Shown piece after piece: positions 9,235-18,650 of a stretch of 36,431 bases of DNA. Under the pieces are notes generated by a model. The model did no database searches, was not told where the DNA came from, and saw only the letters and a program-made list of their open reading frames with translations. The DNA comes from Chitinophagaceae bacterium (lineage in GTDB: Bacteria; Bacteroidota; Bacteroidia; Chitinophagales; Chitinophagaceae). The DNA is taken from NCBI GenBank assembly GCA_023957125.1, contig JAMLHL010000036.1, forward strand, positions 1-36,431, written 5' to 3'. The translations under genes and the position numbers were made by a program. The first letter of the stretch is position 1. The number at the start of each line of letters is the position of its first letter.

Positions 9235-9815
9235 TCAGAAGACGCCTTCATACATCTCCCTTAAAACAATAGAAAGGCCAACCGTTTTAATCCTTAATTG
9301 TTCGTCCAAATGATTGTATTCCTCAAATTTCCAGGCTCCGTCTGCCTGTTTTCTTCCGGCCCGAACATGATGCTTTGTTGAATCTATCGTTATGTATTCC
9401 CTTAGTGTGTCAATTTGCATATAAAAAAAGAACTTCCTGCCCAGATCGTAGTCTTCTGTGGAAGGAGAAAGTATTTCGAAAATAACAGATGGGTTTGTAA
9501 GGGAGTCTTTTATGTTATCCGACATCTCCAAAGCACCGCATACAATGCTTGCATCCGGATAAAATAGGATTCACGGGAGGGTACGTAGATCCTCAGATCG
9601 CCGGGATAAATATTGCAGGATCTTTCTTTTAAAGAAGAGCCTGTTGTTGCAATAATATTTGACAGAATAAGATTGTGTGCAGGCGAAGCGCCGGCCATGG
9701 AAACAATAAGCCCCGACGCATACTCGTGTTTGGTATCCGATTTGCGTTCCCACTCTATGTAGTCCGAGGGACTCATAGAAGTGTAGTATTTAGGCGCCGG
9801 TTCTTCGATAATCAT
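9235..9815 (-). pseudogene. Uma2-family (DUF820) PD-(D/E)xK nuclease-like gene, frameshifted
   Basis: The two halves belong to one Uma2-type protein. The first starts MIIEEPAPKYYTSMSPSDYIEW and reaches DLRIYVPSRESYF, then runs out of frame. The second frame continues YPDASIVCGALEMSDN, NPSVIFEILSPSTEDYD and LGRKFFFYMQIDTLREYITID. Adding one A to the A4 run at 9561-9564 (T on the coding strand) restores a single frame of about 194 codons, a normal Uma2 length. With that correction the PD, FEILSPST and K residues of the nuclease-like core are all present. Genes of this family are common orphans and their role is poorly known. The break could be real decay or a sequencing error in the homopolymer. 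Confidence 0.85.
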
Positions 9816-9885
9816 AGTGTGAAGATAAAATTAATAAACCGTTTTTAGTGCTCTCCTTCTTCTCATCGGGCCATAAAACTCCTCA

Positions 9886-9908
9886 CGGCATTTCTCAATG
9901 AAATGCCG
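9886..9908 (-). terminator. Terminator-like hairpin downstream of the DoxX-like gene
   Basis: CGGCATTTC (9886-9894) and GAAATGCCG (9900-9908) form a perfect 9-bp stem with a 5-base loop. It lies 25 bases past the stop of the minus-strand gene. A short TTTT occurs about eight bases beyond the stem in that direction. Confidence 0.6.
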
Positions 9909-9933
9909 GCAGAGCGATCATCCGGTACATTCC

Positions 9934-10335
9934 TTACGGATTAGACTCCTTCAGCCGCTGGTGCCGGGCAATGCTGGCAATATACATCGCAAACCCGGCG
10001 ATCGCCGTATCCTTCAAAGCATTTACCAGGGCCATCTGACGCATAAGCGGATCCCCCGAATGTAAATGATTGGGGATGTGGATCAGCAAAACAAACGCGA
10101 TCAGCAATCCACACAGGAGATATCCCGCAACAGATACAAACCGATTGGTAAAGAAGGCCAGTGCTGTGAAGATGAAAGCCACGCCAACAAGGTAAACCCA
10201 GATGATCCCTTTTGGAAGATACAACGGTACATAGTTGAGCATTTCATTTGGATTGGTGAAATGGATGATACCGAAAATTACCATAACCATGGCCAGCAGC
10301 CAGATGGCTATGCGGGAAATCGTTAGGTGTATCAT
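9934..10335 (-). CDS. Small DoxX-like integral membrane protein
   Basis: The 133-residue product is almost all membrane. It has four hydrophobic segments, at about 5-24, 44-62, 68-88 and 107-125. The pattern FGIIHFTNPNEMLNYVP in the first loop and HIPNHLHSGDP before the last helix fit the DoxX/DoxD-like group. That group contains quinone-linked and uncharacterised small membrane proteins. I chose the ATG just before the first helix. A longer reading frame goes 85 codons further but overlaps the response-regulator gene and has no membrane or signal logic. A hairpin follows the stop. Its role here is unknown. Confidence 0.7.
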   Translation of the reverse strand: MIHLTISRIAIWLLAMVMVIFGIIHFTNPNEMLNYVPLYLPKGIIWVYLVGVAFIFTALAFFTNRFVSVAGYLLCGLLIAFVLLIHIPNHLHSGDPLMRQMALVNALKDTAIAGFAMYIASIARHQRLKESNP

Positions 10336-10432
10336 AAAAAGAGCTTTTAGTGTGCTATTAAGATACAACATTTTCGCAAAAAAGCACATAATTATTTGAA
10401 CGGGACGGGTGAACCGGTATGCCGCAGAATCA

Positions 10433-11128
10433 CTACTCCGGTAAATTAAGACGAAATCCAACGCCGTGTATGGTTTCCAGGTTAACGTCGGCATCGGATT
10501 TGAAGTGTTTACGCAGTTTGGTGATAAAAACATCCATGCTCCGTCCCAGGAAATAATCGTCTTTCCCCCAAACGTTAAGCAATACCTCATCTCTTTTTAA
10601 GATACGATTGGGATGCTCGCATAAAAACTTCAGCAGGTCGGCTTCCTTTTGCGTTAAATTGGAAATTTCCTCTCCGGCATACATTTTAAGATCGGTGTAG
10701 GAAAAGCGGATTTTACCTAAATTAAATTCATGGATATCTTCGGAAAATAATTTTTTGGTACGACGTAAGAAAACATCCATCCGCATCATCAGCTCTTTTA
10801 TGCTGAAGGGCTTGGTAATATAATCATCAGCGCCGCTGGAAAAACCTTTCAGCTTATCTTCTTCCATAGATTTGGCGGTGATAAACAGGATGGGGACTAC
10901 GTCGTTCTTTTGCCGGATCTTTCGCGCTACCGTAAACCCGTCTTTCACCGGCATCATTATATCCAGCAAGCAGATATCAAATTCCTCTTTCTGAAAATGT
11001 TCCAGCGCCTGGTCGCCATTGGCACAAAGCAATACCTGGTATCCCTCCTGCTCCAGGCTGTCTTTAATTACATACCCCAATGACAGATCGTCCTCTGCAA
11101 GCAATACGTTGGCCTTAATAAGTTGCAT
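10433..11128 (-). CDS. OmpR-family response regulator
   Basis: The 231-residue protein has a receiver domain (about 5-120) and an OmpR/PhoB winged-helix DNA-binding domain (about 133-231). Acidic residues D13 and D14, the phospho-acceptor D56 in LLDIMMP, the ITAKS switch segment and the KPF lysine are all present. The output domain shows LTQKEADLLKFL, the GRSMDVFITKLRKH recognition region and a final ETIHGVGFRL. It starts 11 bases after the kinase stop, so the two form a standard pair in one transcript. Lying directly behind the RND efflux genes on the same strand, it may regulate them, possibly through the inverted repeat at 18476-18502. That target is inference. Confidence 0.93.
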   Translation of the reverse strand: MQLIKANVLLAEDDLSLGYVIKDSLEQEGYQVLLCANGDQALEHFQKEEFDICLLDIMMPVKDGFTVARKIRQKNDVVPILFITAKSMEEDKLKGFSSGADDYITKPFSIKELMMRMDVFLRRTKKLFSEDIHEFNLGKIRFSYTDLKMYAGEEISNLTQKEADLLKFLCEHPNRILKRDEVLLNVWGKDDYFLGRSMDVFITKLRKHFKSDADVNLETIHGVGFRLNLPE

Positions 11129-11139
11129 AACCGGTGAAT

Positions 11140-12402
11140 TTATACGGGTAAAATTATTTTAAATTCCGTTCCGATACCCGGAACGCTGTTCACTATGATC
11201 CGTCCTTTATGTGCATCTACTATCTTTTTAACAAAGTTTAAACCTAACCCAAATCCCTTTACATCGTGTATATCGCCGGTAGGCACTCTGTAAAACTTAT
11301 CAAAAAGGTACTTAAAATATTTTTTATCAATGCCCACTCCGTTATCTTTTATAGCGATAAACTTTTCGGCTCCAAACATGCCCGATTCAATAACGATCAA
11401 AGGGTGGGCGGAATATTTAATCGCATTTTCTATCAGGTTAACAATAGCCAGTTCAAGATGTGTTTTATCGGCCATCACTTCTAAGTTTTCCTCTTCCGTC
11501 TTTATGTCAACCTTTGCATTCACCCTTTCCAACAGCGGCTGTAGCTTTGAAATGGCTTCCTCTATGAGTACATTCACCGGCGTGGACTTCATTTCTATTT
11601 TCAGCGTAGTTTGACCGGATAACGCTGTTTTCAATATCCTTTCTACCTGGTTTTGCAGGTGTTCTGTTTCGTTGGAAATAATGGCGGTATATTTCTCCAT
11701 TCTTTCCGGTTGTCTGGCTATACCCGGTTGCGCCAGCACTTCAGAGGCAATTTTCATTACCGCTAACGGCGTTTTAAATTCATGCGTAAAGTTATTCACA
11801 AAATCTTTTTGTATTTCGATCAGGAACTTTTGTTTGTAAAAATAGAACAGGCTCACCGCCAGTCCGATCAACACCACCGCTAATACAATACTGCCGAAAA
11901 TCCATAGATCCATTTGTGATAAAATATACTGACTTCTGTCGGGGAAGTACAAAAGAAGATAATGATACGGTGCGGGATAGGTTTCCTGTGGTCTCGGACC
12001 TGTGCTGTTATTGGTGGATGAAAAAGCGATGCTTCCCCGGAAAACATACCGGTTTTGTGTGAAGTCGTACAATGCCACATCACATTGCGTTAAGATGTCA
12101 AACGCCGTTAGTTCGTGGGTAAGGTAGGTGATCAGGGTGTCCGGGTGGGGGAGGTTTGCTATTTGAACGACATATGCGTTTTCCGCGGGTCGCATGGCGA
12201 TCATTTTCTGCAGGTGGCCGGAAGGAATATCAGATAAATTGATGTCTTCAAACAGACCCCGGACACTCTTGATAACATTGGTATCGAACTGCTTTTGCTC
12301 CAGCTTGTACCGGTGGTTCAGCCAATACAATTGAACAGCAATGATTAAGCTGATAACCACCGCACCTGTGAGTACAATCCATTTTAATGTGGCTGAGCGC
12401 AT
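11140..12402 (-). CDS. Membrane-bound sensor histidine kinase
   Basis: The 420-residue protein has a first membrane helix (about 8-28) and a periplasmic sensor region of about 135 residues with no recognised domain. A second helix (about 166-190) is followed by the kinase core. The H box reads NFTHEFKTPLAVM with the phosphorylated histidine at 207. The N box is LAIVNLIENAIKYS, the G1 box DNGVGID and the G2 box GFGLGLNFVKKIV, so all ATP-binding and transfer elements are intact. No HAMP domain is obvious between helix two and the H box. It precedes its response regulator and follows the outer-membrane efflux gene by 146 bases. The signal it senses cannot be told. Confidence 0.92.
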   Translation of the reverse strand: MRSATLKWIVLTGAVVISLIIAVQLYWLNHRYKLEQKQFDTNVIKSVRGLFEDINLSDIPSGHLQKMIAMRPAENAYVVQIANLPHPDTLITYLTHELTAFDILTQCDVALYDFTQNRYVFRGSIAFSSTNNSTGPRPQETYPAPYHYLLLYFPDRSQYILSQMDLWIFGSIVLAVVLIGLAVSLFYFYKQKFLIEIQKDFVNNFTHEFKTPLAVMKIASEVLAQPGIARQPERMEKYTAIISNETEHLQNQVERILKTALSGQTTLKIEMKSTPVNVLIEEAISKLQPLLERVNAKVDIKTEEENLEVMADKTHLELAIVNLIENAIKYSAHPLIVIESGMFGAEKFIAIKDNGVGIDKKYFKYLFDKFYRVPTGDIHDVKGFGLGLNFVKKIVDAHKGRIIVNSVPGIGTEFKIILPV

Positions 12403-12548
12403 TGCCTGATGCTGGTATGTATGATAAGATACAAATTTGTTTTTAAATCTTTAAAAAACATGCACAGGCGCTTCTTTTATTGTTAAACGACAGTTAACCC
12501 CTTTACAAATTTAAAATCAATCTGTCAGATCATAAATGAGCCCGGCGT

Positions 12549-14000
12549 TTATTCCCATCCTCCGCCGAGCGCGCGATACAGGTTCAGATAAGAATACAAT
12601 AATTCTTTCTGCGTTGCGGTACGGTTCAATTCAGCCTCCAGCACGCCTTTCTGGGCGGTAATAACTTCCAGATAGCTGGCATAGCCATTGAGATATAATT
12701 CGTTTGAGCTACTCACGGCATCGGTTAGTGCCTGTACTTCCGACTGGTTCAGTTCTAAAATTCTAGTGTAGTGTTCAATATCTTTAAGCCCGGTCAATAC
12801 TTCCCCGAAACCCTGTATAATACGTTGCTGATAATTGTTGAACGCAATAGATTGTTCCGCATGGGTCTTATCGTAGCCTGCCTTCGTTTGAAATTGGCTG
12901 AAAAGCGGTTGGGTTATACCGCCCAATAATCCGTAAGCAAGGGAAGCGCCGTCGAATAGTAAAGGCAGTTTAAAAGCATTGATACCCGCATGGGCGGAGA
13001 TGGTAATGGAGGGCAAAAATGCTTTACGGGCTGCAACAAGATTTGCTTTGCTCGCTTCCAGTTCCTGTTCGGCTTGTTGAATATCCGGGCGATGGGTCAA
13101 CAGGTCGGCAGGAACGCCGGCGGCGATCTTCACCGGCAGAGGCTGCCATTGAAGCGGTTGGCCTCTGGGCACGGGGGTTTGCGCATAACGTCCCAGCAAT
13201 CCGTTCAACTCATTTTCCAGCCGGATAATGTCCAGGCGGGTTGTATGTTCAAGGCTCCGGGTATGAAACAGGTTGGCGCTGAATTGTTGTACGGCCAGCG
13301 AATTGGATCTGCCCCCTTCCATCTGTGCCTTAACGATTTCCACGGCCCTCTCCTGCAAGGTAATATTCCTGTGGATGATCTCCAATCTGTTGTCTAAAGC
13401 CAGCAATTCGTAGTAGTATGAAGCCACCTGTGCCACCAGTTGGGTAGTAAGCCATATCCTTTCCTGACCGGTAGCCTGCAGCGAGTGGTAAGCTGCTCTT
13501 TTCCGGTCTTTTAATTTACCCCAGATATCTATTTCCCAAGAGCTTCTTAAACCCAGAAAATAATCCTGGGCGGGATCGGTAACTTTTTGTTTTTCCGAAA
13601 TATTTGACGAGAGATTGGTATCAAAATTACCTACGCCTGACATGGTATATTTGCCATACCTGTCCATCGCTCCCGCTGCAAAACCATCCAGACGAGGAAG
13701 TCTTAATCCCCGGTGCACCAATAAATTTGCCCTGGCTATCAGTATTCTTTCAATGCCCGACTTTAAGCTGAGGTTGTTTTTAATAGCCGTGTCAATCAAC
13801 TGCTGAAGAACGGTGTCGCCAAAGAACTGTTCCCGGGTAAGCATGCCTGTATTTACCGAATCTGCCTGATTAAGATAGGTTTCCGGCAAAGCTATGAGAG
13901 AACCGGTTAAAGCTGCCTGTTTGGTTTTACAGCTTAGTGCCAACAGCATCAGCACGGTATATAACCCCGTTTTATTAAGAATACTGCTTAATTTTTTCAT
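12549..14000 (-). CDS. TolC-like outer-membrane efflux lipoprotein (NodT type)
   Basis: This is the outer-membrane channel of a tripartite efflux pump. The 483-residue product has a lipoprotein signal ending LALSC (lipid cysteine at 24) and two outer-membrane efflux protein repeats. The first runs from about 65 to 270 and includes LRSSWEIDIWGKL and LVAQVASYYYELLAL. The second, from about 290 to 480, includes LLTHRPDIQQAEQELEASKANLVAARKAFLP in two pieces: LLTHRPDIQQAEQELEA and ANLVAARKAFLP. Both are signatures of NodT-family factors. It is 70 bases behind the RND permease and closes the pump operon ahead of the two-component genes. The length and architecture are complete. Confidence 0.93.
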   Translation of the reverse strand: MKKLSSILNKTGLYTVLMLLALSCKTKQAALTGSLIALPETYLNQADSVNTGMLTREQFFGDTVLQQLIDTAIKNNLSLKSGIERILIARANLLVHRGLRLPRLDGFAAGAMDRYGKYTMSGVGNFDTNLSSNISEKQKVTDPAQDYFLGLRSSWEIDIWGKLKDRKRAAYHSLQATGQERIWLTTQLVAQVASYYYELLALDNRLEIIHRNITLQERAVEIVKAQMEGGRSNSLAVQQFSANLFHTRSLEHTTRLDIIRLENELNGLLGRYAQTPVPRGQPLQWQPLPVKIAAGVPADLLTHRPDIQQAEQELEASKANLVAARKAFLPSITISAHAGINAFKLPLLFDGASLAYGLLGGITQPLFSQFQTKAGYDKTHAEQSIAFNNYQQRIIQGFGEVLTGLKDIEHYTRILELNQSEVQALTDAVSSSNELYLNGYASYLEVITAQKGVLEAELNRTATQKELLYSYLNLYRALGGGWE

Positions 14001-14070
14001 AAACTTTAAAATTTAATTCCTGTCAGTCATACATACACGATCTGCCCGGATAATGGATGCAACCATTCTC

Positions 14071-17000
14071 CTATATCTCATCCGGTTCTCTTTTCACTTT
14101 TAAAGAATGGATTTTCAGTTTCAGTTTTTTCTTCAATCCGAACTTTTCTTCTATCCCTGCAAAAACAACGTATAGGCCCGGTATGATAATGATCCCCAAT
14201 ACGGTTCCGGTAAGCATACCGCCCGCTGCCGCCACGCCTATAGACCGGTTGCCCAGTGCCCCGGCGCCGGTAGCAATGCAAAGAGGGATCAGTCCCGCAA
14301 TAAAAGCAAACGAGGTCATCAGGATGGGTCTCAATCTGGAAGCTGCGCCCGCAACAGCCGCGTCCGTTACCGAGATCCCCATTTTTTTTCGCTGGATAGC
14401 AAACTCCACTATAAGGATCGCGTTCTTTCCCAATAGACCGATCAACATGACCAGCGCCACCTGGGCGTAAATATTGTTTTCCAGTCCCGCCAGTTTCAAT
14501 GAAAGAAAGGAGCCGAAGATCCCCGCGGGAAGGGAGAGGATCACCGGCAGGGGCAGCAAAAAACTTTCGTATTGTGCGGCCAGGATCAGATAGACAAATA
14601 CCAGGCAGATTATAAAAATATATAAGGCCTGGTTGCCTGCCAGGATCTGTTCCCGGGTCATACCGGACCATTCATAGTCGAAACCTCTCGGGAGTATATC
14701 TTTGGCTATGGCTTCCATTGTTTTAATGGCCTCGCCACTGCTTTTCCCCGGCGCTGCATCTCCATTGATCAGTGCCGAGGTGTACATATTATAGCGGGTG
14801 AGTTGCTCCGGACCATTCACTTTTTCCAGTTTGATGAACGTGGAAAAAGGCACCATTTCCCCGTTCCTGTTTTTCACATAAAGGTTCAGCAGGTCTTCTG
14901 GCTGCGACCGGTATTGGGAATAGGCCTGCACCATTACCTTATACATCTGCCCAAAGCGGATAAAGTTAGTGGCATAATAACTGCCCAACAGGGTTTGCAG
15001 GGTATTCATGGCATTCTCGATGGTTACGCCTTTCTTTGCCGCCATATCCTGGTCAATATGGATCAGGTATTGGGGAAAATTGGCATTAAAGCCGGTGAAG
15101 GCATTCGTAATAACGCCGGATGCCGTAGCTGAGTCAATAAGCTCCCGGGCTATGTTCTGGGTTTGTTGCAGGTTTTCACTGCCTGTTTTATCAAGCAACC
15201 GGAATTCAAAACCGCTCGAATTACCAAAGCCAGGAACCGTAGGCGGGGGCAGAAACTCAATGCTGGCATCCGTGATATGCCTGGTTTTCTGTTCTAAAAC
15301 GGCGATCAGGTCGTTTACAGACTCCTTCCTTTCCTTCCAGTCCTTCATATTGATCATAGCCATACCATAGGAAGCGCCGGAAACTTCAGTCACCAGGCTA
15401 TATCCGGCCAGGGTTGAGATATTTTCAATGGAGGGGATATCCTTTGCGGCCTCCTGTATCTCATCCAGCACTTTACCGGTTCGTTCCACGGTAGATCCGG
15501 CAGGTGTGGTTACATTTACGTATATGATCCCCTGGTCTTCCGTAGGAATAAAACCCGAAGGTAAGAGGGAGCTGGTTCCCCAGGTAGCCAGGAAGAAAAT
15601 AACCAGCAATCCCAGGGTAATGATCTTTCTCCCGGCGAAGCGCTTCATCAGCCCCTGGTATTTGTTTTGCGTAGTATTATAGGCGGTATTAAAACCGCTA
15701 AAAAAGCGGTTGATGATCCCCTTCTTTTTGGCAGATCCGGAATGACGCAGCATGAGCGCGCATAGCGCCGGGGTAAGGGTTAAAGCATTAATACCGGAAA
15801 TAACAATAGAGATCGCCAGCGTTAAGGAAAACTGCCTGTAAAATACGCCCACCGGCCCTGATAAAAAAGCTACCGGAACAAACACAGCCGACATAACCAG
15901 TGTAATGGCCAGGATAGCGCCTGTTATTTCCTTCATGGCTGCGATGGTTGCGTCCATTGCTTCAAGATGCTCTTCCGTCATCTTTACGTGAACCGCTTCC
16001 ACCACCACAATGGCATTGTCCACTACGATGCCGATGGCAAGCACCAGGGCAAATAAAGTAAGGAGGTTTATGGAGAAGCCCAGCGCCAGCATGAACGCCA
16101 GCGTGCCCACCAACGCTACCGGCACCGCCAGTGCGGGAATAAGCGTGGATCTGAAATCCTGCAAAAATAGAAATACAACAATGAATACGAGTATAAACGC
16201 TTCCGCCAGGGTTATCAATACGGAGCTGATGGAGGCGTCGAGGAATCGCGACACATCGTAGGCAAAATTATAATCCATCCCGGGCACAAATGCGGCTTCT
16301 TTCAGCGCCGACATACGATCCTTAATGTTGCCAATCACTTCTTTTGCGTTGGATCCCGGTCGTTGTTTGATCATAATAGAGGCCGAAGGTTTCCCGTCGG
16401 TTTTGGATACCATACTGTAACTCTGTGCTCCAAATTCTACGCCCGCTATATCTTTCAGCCGAAGTATGGAACCGTCTTCGTTGGACCGTAACACCACATT
16501 TTTATATTCTTCCGGTGTTGAAAATTTACCGGTGTATCGCAATACATACTCCAGTACATTGGATTCCTGACCCGAGTTTTCACCGGTTTTTCCCGGCGCA
16601 GCCTCAATATTCTGCCGGCGTAAAGCATCTATCACTTCATCTGCCGATACGTTGTAGGCAAGCATTCTGTCGGGTTTCAACCATACCCGCATGGCGTAAT
16701 CTTTTGCCCCCATGATCTCCACGAATCCCACGCCTTCGATCCGCTTCAGTTCTTTCAATACATTGATGTCGGTAAAGTTGAATATGAACTGCTCATCCAT
16801 GGTAGTGTCCTCACTCACAATGTTCAGATAAAGCAGCATACTGTTTACTTCTTTTTCCGTAACCACTCCGGCTTTGATCACTTCCTCCGGCAATTCGTCC
16901 AACACGGTGGTAACCCTGTTTTGCACATTCACTGCCGCCAGATCGGGATCGGTACCTACGTTAAAAGCGATGGTTATAAGCGTAACCCCGTTATTGCTGG

Positions 17001-17244
17001 TTACCGTATTCATATAGGTCATGCCCGGCACCCCGTTGATGGCCCTTTCAAGAGGCGTGGCTACCGCGTCAGCACATACCTGCGCGTTGGCGCCGGTATA
17101 TCTTGCAGTTACCGTTACGGACGGCGGCACTATATCCGGAAATTGGGTAATGGGTAACGCGAAAAGGGCCAGCACGCCCAACAGGGTTATAATGATTGAG
17201 ATCACCAGAGATAATATGGGCCGCCTGATAAAAATTTCTATCAT
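14071..17244 (-). CDS. RND multidrug efflux permease (HAE1/AcrB type)
   Basis: This inner-membrane permease drives drug or hydrophobe export using the proton gradient. The 1057-residue length, the N-terminal helix starting MIEIFIRRP, the PITQFPDIVPPSVTV segment, two large periplasmic loops and two sets of six helices are all standard. In helix 4 the proton-relay pair reads D409-N410 (GIVVDNAIVVVEA), where E. coli AcrB has D407-D408. The helix-10 lysine (GLLGKNAILIVEFA) and the helix-11 segment SRLRPILMTS are kept. The N may be normal for this subgroup. It lies between adaptor and channel genes, 106 bases behind the adaptor, all on one strand. The substrate range is unknown. Confidence 0.94.
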   Translation of the reverse strand: MIEIFIRRPILSLVISIIITLLGVLALFALPITQFPDIVPPSVTVTARYTGANAQVCADAVATPLERAINGVPGMTYMNTVTSNNGVTLITIAFNVGTDPDLAAVNVQNRVTTVLDELPEEVIKAGVVTEKEVNSMLLYLNIVSEDTTMDEQFIFNFTDINVLKELKRIEGVGFVEIMGAKDYAMRVWLKPDRMLAYNVSADEVIDALRRQNIEAAPGKTGENSGQESNVLEYVLRYTGKFSTPEEYKNVVLRSNEDGSILRLKDIAGVEFGAQSYSMVSKTDGKPSASIMIKQRPGSNAKEVIGNIKDRMSALKEAAFVPGMDYNFAYDVSRFLDASISSVLITLAEAFILVFIVVFLFLQDFRSTLIPALAVPVALVGTLAFMLALGFSINLLTLFALVLAIGIVVDNAIVVVEAVHVKMTEEHLEAMDATIAAMKEITGAILAITLVMSAVFVPVAFLSGPVGVFYRQFSLTLAISIVISGINALTLTPALCALMLRHSGSAKKKGIINRFFSGFNTAYNTTQNKYQGLMKRFAGRKIITLGLLVIFFLATWGTSSLLPSGFIPTEDQGIIYVNVTTPAGSTVERTGKVLDEIQEAAKDIPSIENISTLAGYSLVTEVSGASYGMAMINMKDWKERKESVNDLIAVLEQKTRHITDASIEFLPPPTVPGFGNSSGFEFRLLDKTGSENLQQTQNIARELIDSATASGVITNAFTGFNANFPQYLIHIDQDMAAKKGVTIENAMNTLQTLLGSYYATNFIRFGQMYKVMVQAYSQYRSQPEDLLNLYVKNRNGEMVPFSTFIKLEKVNGPEQLTRYNMYTSALINGDAAPGKSSGEAIKTMEAIAKDILPRGFDYEWSGMTREQILAGNQALYIFIICLVFVYLILAAQYESFLLPLPVILSLPAGIFGSFLSLKLAGLENNIYAQVALVMLIGLLGKNAILIVEFAIQRKKMGISVTDAAVAGAASRLRPILMTSFAFIAGLIPLCIATGAGALGNRSIGVAAAGGMLTGTVLGIIIIPGLYVVFAGIEEKFGLKKKLKLKIHSLKVKREPDEI

Positions 17245-17350
17245 AAAACAGGTTGATAAAACAGTTCATTTTTGAATTTACGGGATCCGTCTGCAAAGGC
17301 AACACCGGATTGATGATGTATATGGTACTATCATAAAGTGTTTTCTGCCG

Positions 17351-18439
17351 CTATTGGTTTTGCAGGGACATGGGTTGAATACGTTCGCCTTCCCGAAGGT
17401 TCTGAATGCCTTCATATACGATCCGGTCGCCCTCCTTCAATCCATCTTCTATAATATAGTATTGCGCCACTCTCGTTTGAGGTCTCACCGCATGCATCCG
17501 CACCGTATTTTCCGGATTCACCAGGAATACATAGCTTTTGTCCTGTATTTCAAACACCGACTTCTGGGGTATGATCAACGCTTGATGCACTTCCGTAGTG
17601 AGTCTTACTTTTCCCGATGCGCCGTGTTTAAGTAACCTGGAAGGGTTGGGAAATTTTGCCCTGAATGCGATAGACCCGGTACTTTCGTCAAATTCGCCTT
17701 CCACCGTTTCAATGTTGCCCATAAAAGGGTAGTGTGACGCATCCGCCAGTTGCAGCGCCACCCGGGTGTTTCTTTCATTCACATCCGTTTTCCGGTATTG
17801 CAGGTATTCACTTTCCGACACATTAAAATAGGCATATACTTCGTGGTTATCCGAAATGGTAGTCAATAAGGCCCCTTCATCCAGTACACTCCCGGTTTTA
17901 AAAGGAATACGATTGATGATACCATCGAAAGGCGACCGTATGAATGTGTAGGAAAGATTGATCTCTGCCTTTTTCTGAGCAGCGATGGCTTCTTCTACCT
18001 TTGCTTCGGTGGCCTTGAGCCTGGCTTCAGCCATATCCAGTTCGGTGGCGGCTACCACCTGTTTTGCTAATAATCCTCTTACCCTGTGCATCTCAACCTC
18101 CGCAGTTTTGGCTTCCGCCCTGGCGTGGTTGGTATTTGCCCTTGCTTTGGACAGTGCAATTTCAAATTCCTGTTCATCCAACTGAAACAGGGGCTGGCCC
18201 TTTTTCACTATATCGCCTTCATCTACGTATATTTTATTTAAAAAGCCTTTCACCCTGGTTCGGATCTCCACATTTTTTATAGCTTCTATGCTGGCTACAT
18301 AATCCTGGTGCAGGAGGGTATCTTTCAGTGACACCTGCAGAATGGGTAGTTCCGGTAAACTTCTCTCGTTCGGCGCATTTCCTTTAACCGAGCAACCCGC
18401 AATGAAAATGCAGGCAGCCCAAATCCATTTGTATTTCAT
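17351..18439 (-). CDS. RND efflux periplasmic adaptor lipoprotein (AcrA/MFP type)
   Basis: The adaptor links the permease to the outer-membrane channel. The chosen ATG gives 362 residues with a lipobox IFIAGC (cysteine 16). A reading frame starting at 18451 would use TTG and add only four residues. The barrel-sandwich half-motif VRTRVKGFLNKIYVDEG is recognisable as IRTRVKGFLNKIYVDEGD, followed by a long coiled coil rich in A, E and K (about 85-155). Then come SYTFIRSPFDGIINR, a beta-barrel domain and a membrane-proximal C-terminal part. It is the first gene of the pump operon. A 27-bp inverted repeat lies 37-63 bases upstream of the ATG. Confidence 0.93.
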   Translation of the reverse strand: MKYKWIWAACIFIAGCSVKGNAPNERSLPELPILQVSLKDTLLHQDYVASIEAIKNVEIRTRVKGFLNKIYVDEGDIVKKGQPLFQLDEQEFEIALSKARANTNHARAEAKTAEVEMHRVRGLLAKQVVAATELDMAEARLKATEAKVEEAIAAQKKAEINLSYTFIRSPFDGIINRIPFKTGSVLDEGALLTTISDNHEVYAYFNVSESEYLQYRKTDVNERNTRVALQLADASHYPFMGNIETVEGEFDESTGSIAFRAKFPNPSRLLKHGASGKVRLTTEVHQALIIPQKSVFEIQDKSYVFLVNPENTVRMHAVRPQTRVAQYYIIEDGLKEGDRIVYEGIQNLREGERIQPMSLQNQ

Positions 18440-18475
18440 TTGTGCGTTCAATTATTAGTAGTGATATAATAAAAT

Positions 18476-18502
18476 GATAGATTTCGCGAAGTTTAATCTA
18501 TC
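18476..18502. promoter_or_regulatory. Inverted repeat upstream of the efflux operon; candidate operator
   Basis: GATAGATT (18476-18483) and AATCTATC (18495-18502) are perfect 8-bp arms around 11 bases. The spacer overlaps a second palindrome, TTCGCGAA (18483-18490). The position, 37-63 bases before the adaptor ATG, suits a regulator site. No regulator gene is tied to it by evidence; the neighbouring two-component system is one candidate. Confidence 0.5.
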
Positions 18503-18650
18503 TGTATCCATTCGCGTCTGCTCGAAATACCGGCGCCTGACTTCATCTGGTATTCTGTACACGGGTTGCAGCATCGGTGCGAAGCCGGCGGAGGTAAATA
18601 AGGTGCCGGACGGGAACAGATAATTATGGATTGCGATGAAATATCGTGGT

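Noticed and set aside
9235..9531. The 3' half of the Uma2 locus as a separate 98-residue gene
   Set aside because: It lacks the N-terminal half of the fold and joins the upstream frame after one base is restored, so it is part of one broken gene.
10336..10590. An 85-codon N-terminal extension of the DoxX-like gene
   Set aside because: It runs into the response-regulator gene and adds no sensible domain; the ATG before the first helix is better.
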